Origin: Russula earlei
Lineage: Eukaryota > Basidiomycota > Agaricomycetes > Russulales > Russulaceae
Direction of reading: 5' to 3'
Length of the DNA stretch: 46,580 nt
Assembly (NCBI GenBank): GCA_025769875.1
Contig: JAGFNK010000419.1
Location: 1-46,580 of the forward strand
The position numbers and the translations under genes are program-made. Under the pieces are notes generated by a model. The model worked only from the letters and a program-made list of their open reading frames with translations, made no database searches and was not told where the DNA came from. The first letter of the stretch is position 1; each line of letters begins with the position of its first letter. Below are positions 42,481 through 46,580 of the stretch, in pieces.

Positions 42481-45430
42481 TTAGGGGTTACTCCTGGTGG
42501 GAATTGTTCTAAGCGCCTTCGGATATTTCCGATGGAAGTCTTTAACAAGTGATTGCGCTCTTGATAGGTTAGATGCTGGCTCCCAAGTATTTTCTGCAAC
42601 TGTATACCCTTTCCATTTAACTAGGTATTGGATTCCTTTGCGGTTTGGGGAGAGCCGAGAGTTTAGGATCTGTTCTACTTCATATTGTTCTTCACCTTCG
42701 ACTAATATTGGTGGCGGGTTTGAAAAGTTAGGACCATGGGCAATGGTTTCTTTGTAAGGTTTAATCAGGGAGTGGTGAAAAACCGGGTGTATCTTCCAAG
42801 ACTTTGGTAGCTCGAGGCGAACGTTTACTGGATAGGCAGTGGTGACTTTGAATGGTCCCATAGCGTCGAGGGGCTAGTTTTGCTTTTGGGTGAGTGGTTC
42901 GTAGATTCGTGGCTTCCAGCCATACTTGATCCCCTTCTTTAAAACGAAATGTGGAGGATTGAGGTCCTGATTGCTTCATGATTTCTGTTGCTCGGTTCAG
43001 GGAGGCAGCTACTTCTTCTCTGAGTTGGTTTAGTCTTGATAGTCTTTCTTGGATTGAAGGGAATTTTGATGTAAAGGCAAGGGGCGGAGCAAATGTTGGG
43101 TTAAAGCCATACCAGACTTCAAACAGGGGGTTTGTTCGTAGCACTGTGTTGTCTGGCATTATGTGCGAACTCCATAAAGGGAACTAGTTCTGCCCAATTG
43201 TCTGCTTGATGGTTGCAAAATATTCGTAGGTATTGTTCTAGTTCTTGGTTAACTCGTTCTGTTTCTCCATCTGTCTGTGGGTGATATGCTGTGCTTAATG
43301 ATACTTTGACGTTTAACTTCTTCCATAGTTCTTGAGTGACTTTTGCTGCGAACTGAGGGCCTCTGTCCGATATTATTTGTGTTGGGAGCCCTATTCTTCT
43401 CCAGACATTGTTCATGATTAGTGTCGCTGTTTCGTCTGCTGTGATCGTCTTGTGGCAAGGGGTAATGATTATTGCTTTACTGAATCGATCTACCACGACT
43501 AGGAGGCTGTCGAAGCCTTGTGAAATCGGTAGGTCCGTGATAAAGTCCATAGTAATGCTTTTCCATACTTCTCCAGCTGGTGTAATCGGTACAAGGGGTG
43601 TTTCTGTCTTTGGACGGTTCTTTGTACTTTGGCAAATTGCGCAACCATCTACATAACTTTTGACATAGGTTAGCATTCCTGGCCACCAATAGTTTCGGCT
43701 GATTAGTTCATAAGTCTTCCATTGGCCAGGATGCCCAGTGGCAAGGGAGTCGTGGTGTAGTTTTAGAATTTTCTTTCTTAGGGTGTCGTTGTTTGGGATA
43801 TAGACTTTTCCTTTGAATAGTATTAGTCCATCTTCAAGGTTCCAGTCCTGTAAGCCTTTGGATAGTCGCCTTGGTCCATTCTTTATAATGATTGCTAACG
43901 CGTTAGATACTTCTGGGTCATAGTCTTTGCTAGATCGTAGTTGTTGTCGAAGTTCCTGGTCGCCGATTGGTTCTGTAGCAGAGGTGCGTGTTGCTCTAAT
44001 TTTAAAAAATTTGTCATCTAGGAGCACCTTTCCATCATTTTCGTTTTGTATCCCCTCTTTAAAGTCTGGCCGCCTGGACAGACCGTCTGCTTTGTTCATA
44101 GTTCCTGGGTGGTGGGTGATGGTGAAGTCGAAATTGCTGAGGAGGAGTGCCCATCGGGCTTGTCGTCTCGTGAGTTTCTGTTTTGTCATGAAGTATGTCA
44201 AGTTATTGTGGTCTGTCCATAGATCAATGGGGTGTGTAGCGCCTTCAAGGTAGTGTCGGAAGTGCCAGAGGGACAAAACGATAGCAAGGAGTTCTTTATC
44301 ATAGATCATGTAATTTCGTTGTGCGGGGTCCAAGGATTTCGAGAAATAGGCTACTGGGTGATATCTGTTAAATTCATCGGGTTGTTCCAAGATTGCACCG
44401 ACTGCAAAGTCACTTGCATCGCAGATGAGTCGAAAGGGTTTCGTGTGGTTAGGTAACATGAGGATTGGGGCCAGTTGTGAATGCTTGGATTAGTTTCTGA
44501 AATGCTTGTTCTTCATCGTCTTCCCACTTGAAGGGGTTTTCTTTCTTTGTTAAGTTAAACAAGGGCCGTGCTATTCGAGAGTATTGGTGGATAAATCGTC
44601 GATAGAAGTTGCAGAATCCTAGAAACTGCTTGTACTTCCGTAACATTGGTCGGAGTAGGCCACTTTGTAATGCCTATTAACTTGTCTTGGTCCATGGATA
44701 TTCGTCCTTGGGAGATATTGATGCCTAGGTAACTAATAGAGGTTTGTCGGAAAGCACATTTCTCTGGTTTCAAGTATAAGTCGTGGTCTTGGAGTGTTTT
44801 TAGGACCTTATGTGTCCAGTCGTCTAGTTCGTTCAAGGTTTGCGCCATGATTAGTATATCATCTAGATAAACAACCACTCGTTCAGTGGCAATGTATTTC
44901 GCTAGGATGGTGTTCATAAAGCGTTGGAAAGTGGCTGGGGCGTTGCAGAGACCAAATGTCATTATCAATGGTTCGAAGAGTCCTAATGGTGTCTTGAATG
45001 CTGCAAGGTGTTCATCGCCCTCTCTGAGGCGAATATTGTTGTATCCCCATCGTACGTCAAACTTGGTAAAGTATTGGGCTCCTTGGAGTTTGTCAATTAA
45101 TTCAGGAATCAAGGGTAGTGGATACGCGTCTTTGACAGTTGCTGTATTCAGGGCTCTGTAGTCTTGCACGGGTCGTAGATTTCCTCCTTTCTTTTCTACA
45201 AAGAAGAATGGGCTGGCAATAGCTGCTTTTGATGGTCGGATTGTGCCTCTTTTCAAATGTTCGTCTAAGTATTCTTTTAGGGCTTGTAGTTCCTTAGGAG
45301 TAAGTCGATAAATGCCAGAATTGCGTCGGGCGATCCCTGGTTTTAGATTGATTGCATGGTCCCATGGTTGGTGAGCAGGAAGGCAGTTGAGAAGCTTGTT
45401 CATCGAAAACCTTTCGCCATTTCAAGAATT
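42481..45430 (-). pseudogene. E1 pol: reverse transcriptase, RNase H, integrase, chromodomain (frameshifted)
   Basis: Reverse transcriptase: ASPFFFVEKKGGNLRPVQDY, FTKFDVRWGYNNIRL, MTFGLCNAPATFQ and catalytic YLDDILI. RNase H: LICDASDFAVGAILEQ, DKELLAIV and LWTDHNNLTYF. Integrase: HHDSLATGHPG with CAICQ (HHCC), then DFITDLP, IISDRGPQF and TDGETERVNQ for the D,D,E triad. Chromodomain: YEVEQILNSR and YLVKWKGYTVAENTWEPASN. All catalytic residues are present. The frame changes four times: near 44640 (loss of one copy of an 8-bp repeat, cggaagta), and near 44470, 43130 and 42860 (each one extra base in a C or G run). Joining these parts is needed to read the full polyprotein. Confidence 0.88.
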
Positions 45431-45594
45431 GGGCAGGGGATAAGTTCGTCTAATGTCTTAGGGGGTGTTTCCTGCATTGGCTAGCTTGGTAGCTGTGGTT
45501 GATTTGGCTCTTATGCTGATTGTTATTGGGCTAAACGCATCGTGGATTTGTTCGTCAACACATGGGTTCAATGGTCCTTCAGTATCTGGGAAGA

Positions 45595-46578
45595 TTAGTA
45601 GCAGCAATGTCCTGTAAACTCGGGTTCTTCTTCTTCAGGGAAAGTAAGCGCTTGTATTTGGTAATTCCGTGTTCCAGATGCAGATGCAATGGTTATGCTT
45701 GGGTGTGTGGTAAGGCAAGTTCGGGGGCAGTTCCTCAGTGTGATTGTATCATTTGCCCAATCAATATCTGGGTTGTGGTGTCGTAGCCAATCTGTTCCTA
45801 AGATAATGTCGTGATCTCCAATGTTAGTGACAAGGAATTCTGCTTGTTCGTCATGAGTGGCGCCTGTGTGCGCTTGAATGCGAAGTCTTTGGATGGTGCT
45901 AAAGCGTATTAGTCCATTGGCATTTTGTGTTCCGTCTACATTTTGTGCTGGCAAGGGTTTGATCATAGTTCGAAGGTGCAGGTGGTGTCTTTGTGCAAAT
46001 CGTTCATGGATTATCATTCCTTCTGCTCCACTGTCGAGCAGGGCTCTTGCACCGATTTCTTTGCCGCTTGTCTTCCCTACTAAGGTAACTTTCAAGGCAA
46101 TGGAAGGGGAGCGAATATTCTTGGTAAAAACTTTGGGGTAATTGATTTCTCTTTGTATCGTACTGATTTGGACCGTGTCCCTCCTCGGTGCAGAAGGGGG
46201 TCCAATTAAAAATCCATAGGAGCAGATCATTGGGCGGAGGATCGAGTCTGTAAGTGTTTCTCTCCAAGTTGTTAGTGAAGCAACAGGAATGGGTTCTTCT
46301 TGCACAGGTTCGATGTTTTCATCTTGGATGGTTGTGGCTCTGACTGTTTGGGGTCGAGATCCTTGTTGTTGGCGTCCTTGAGCTGCTTTCTTTGCTCTAC
46401 ATTGATTTGCCATATGATTCTTCTTTCCACAAGTAATAACAGAGATTGTTCTTGCGTCGAAATTCTTTCTCTGCACTGTGAGGGGTTTCCTTTCACTTCT
46501 GGATTCCCAGGGTCGTTCATTGGGCTCTCCTTGGTACAAGTTAATTTCCAATGGATTATCTGATCCTTGAGTGTTCAA
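45595..46578 (-). CDS. E1 gag C-terminus and aspartic protease (partial, runs off the window)
   Basis: An open frame of 327 residues enters from the right edge. Near its start it has a zinc-knuckle-like VITCGKKNHMANQC; the first cysteine of the usual C-x2-C-x4-H-x4-C is replaced by valine. The aspartic protease has ALLDSGAEGMIIHERFA (catalytic DSG) and, further on, DHDIILGTDWL, the conserved ILG motif. It ends at GHCCY, after which the reading continues in another frame towards pol (FPDTEGPLNPCVDEQI). Acts in particle assembly and polyprotein cleavage. Partial at the 5' end. Confidence 0.85.
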   Translation of the reverse strand: MNTQGSDNPLEINLYQGEPNERPWESRSERKPLTVQRKNFDARTISVITCGKKNHMANQCRAKKAAQGRQQQGSRPQTVRATTIQDENIEPVQEEPIPVASLTTWRETLTDSILRPMICSYGFLIGPPSAPRRDTVQISTIQREINYPKVFTKNIRSPSIALKVTLVGKTSGKEIGARALLDSGAEGMIIHERFAQRHHLHLRTMIKPLPAQNVDGTQNANGLIRFSTIQRLRIQAHTGATHDEQAEFLVTNIGDHDIILGTDWLRHHNPDIDWANDTITLRNCPRTCLTTHPSITIASASGTRNYQIQALTFPEEEEPEFTGHCCY

Positions 46579-46580
46579 TC

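Larger units (their letters stand above)
41405..46580 (-). mobile_element. Ty3/Gypsy chromovirus E1 (5' end beyond the window)
   Basis: Minus-strand order: gag end and protease (46578-45595), reverse transcriptase and RNase H (45403-44100), integrase (43900-43100), chromodomain (about 42690-42540), polypurine tract and 3' LTR. This PR-RT-RH-IN-chromodomain order defines chromodomain Ty3/Gypsy elements. The element sits in the E2 integrase. Four frame breaks in pol indicate it is not autonomous unless they are assembly errors. Confidence 0.9.

Overview
The window reads as a repeat-rich piece of a filamentous basidiomycete genome, most likely an agaricomycete. The evidence is a NACHT-WD40 STAND receptor split by seven 48-69 nt introns, three F-box/leucine-rich-repeat (LRR) relics of the large basidiomycete type, a fungal-specific transcription-factor relic, a Tad-like LINE and two chromodomain Ty3/Gypsy elements. 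No rRNA, CRISPR array or convincing functional tRNA is visible. All identifications come from reading the sequence; no database search was possible.

Layout: 1-2530 is non-coding, with a TA-flanked 1.04-kb inverted-repeat element (477-1517). 2535-3900 is F-box relic 1 (minus). 4119-12175 is a full-length but dead LINE (minus) with 14-bp target-site duplications (TSDs), itself split by a 547-bp solo LTR (6799-7345). 12528-14271 is a second, bipartite LINE-derived retrocopy with 13-bp TSDs. 14285-16300 is unassigned. 16310-17480 is F-box relic 2 (minus). 17499-24690 is a decayed fungal transcription-factor gene (plus); one of its introns received a 5.5-kb long-inverted-repeat element (17766-23283), which in turn holds an 84-bp hairpin element, an 829-bp solo LTR and a 581-bp TA-flanked element. 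25192-29781 is the one convincing intact gene, a 1400-residue NLR-like protein with twelve nearly identical WD40 repeats. 30140-34440 is F-box relic 3 (minus), split by a 3.58-kb Mutator-like element (30598-34174) that carries gene fragments. 34440-38140 is CpG-poor LTR debris, including a 601-bp solo LTR. 38141-41404 is the 3' part of a Gypsy element (E2) with an unusual extra CCHC ORF, and 41405-46580 is a second chromodomain Gypsy element (E1) inserted into the integrase of E2 and running off the right edge.

The genes do not form a pathway. The window is a dynamic compartment in which one immune-receptor-like gene has kept its reading frame while neighbouring host genes and transposons have decayed. 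Decay shows two signatures: TGA stops where arginine CGA is expected (CpG deamination) and small indels. The nesting order can be read from target-site duplications and is given feature by feature.
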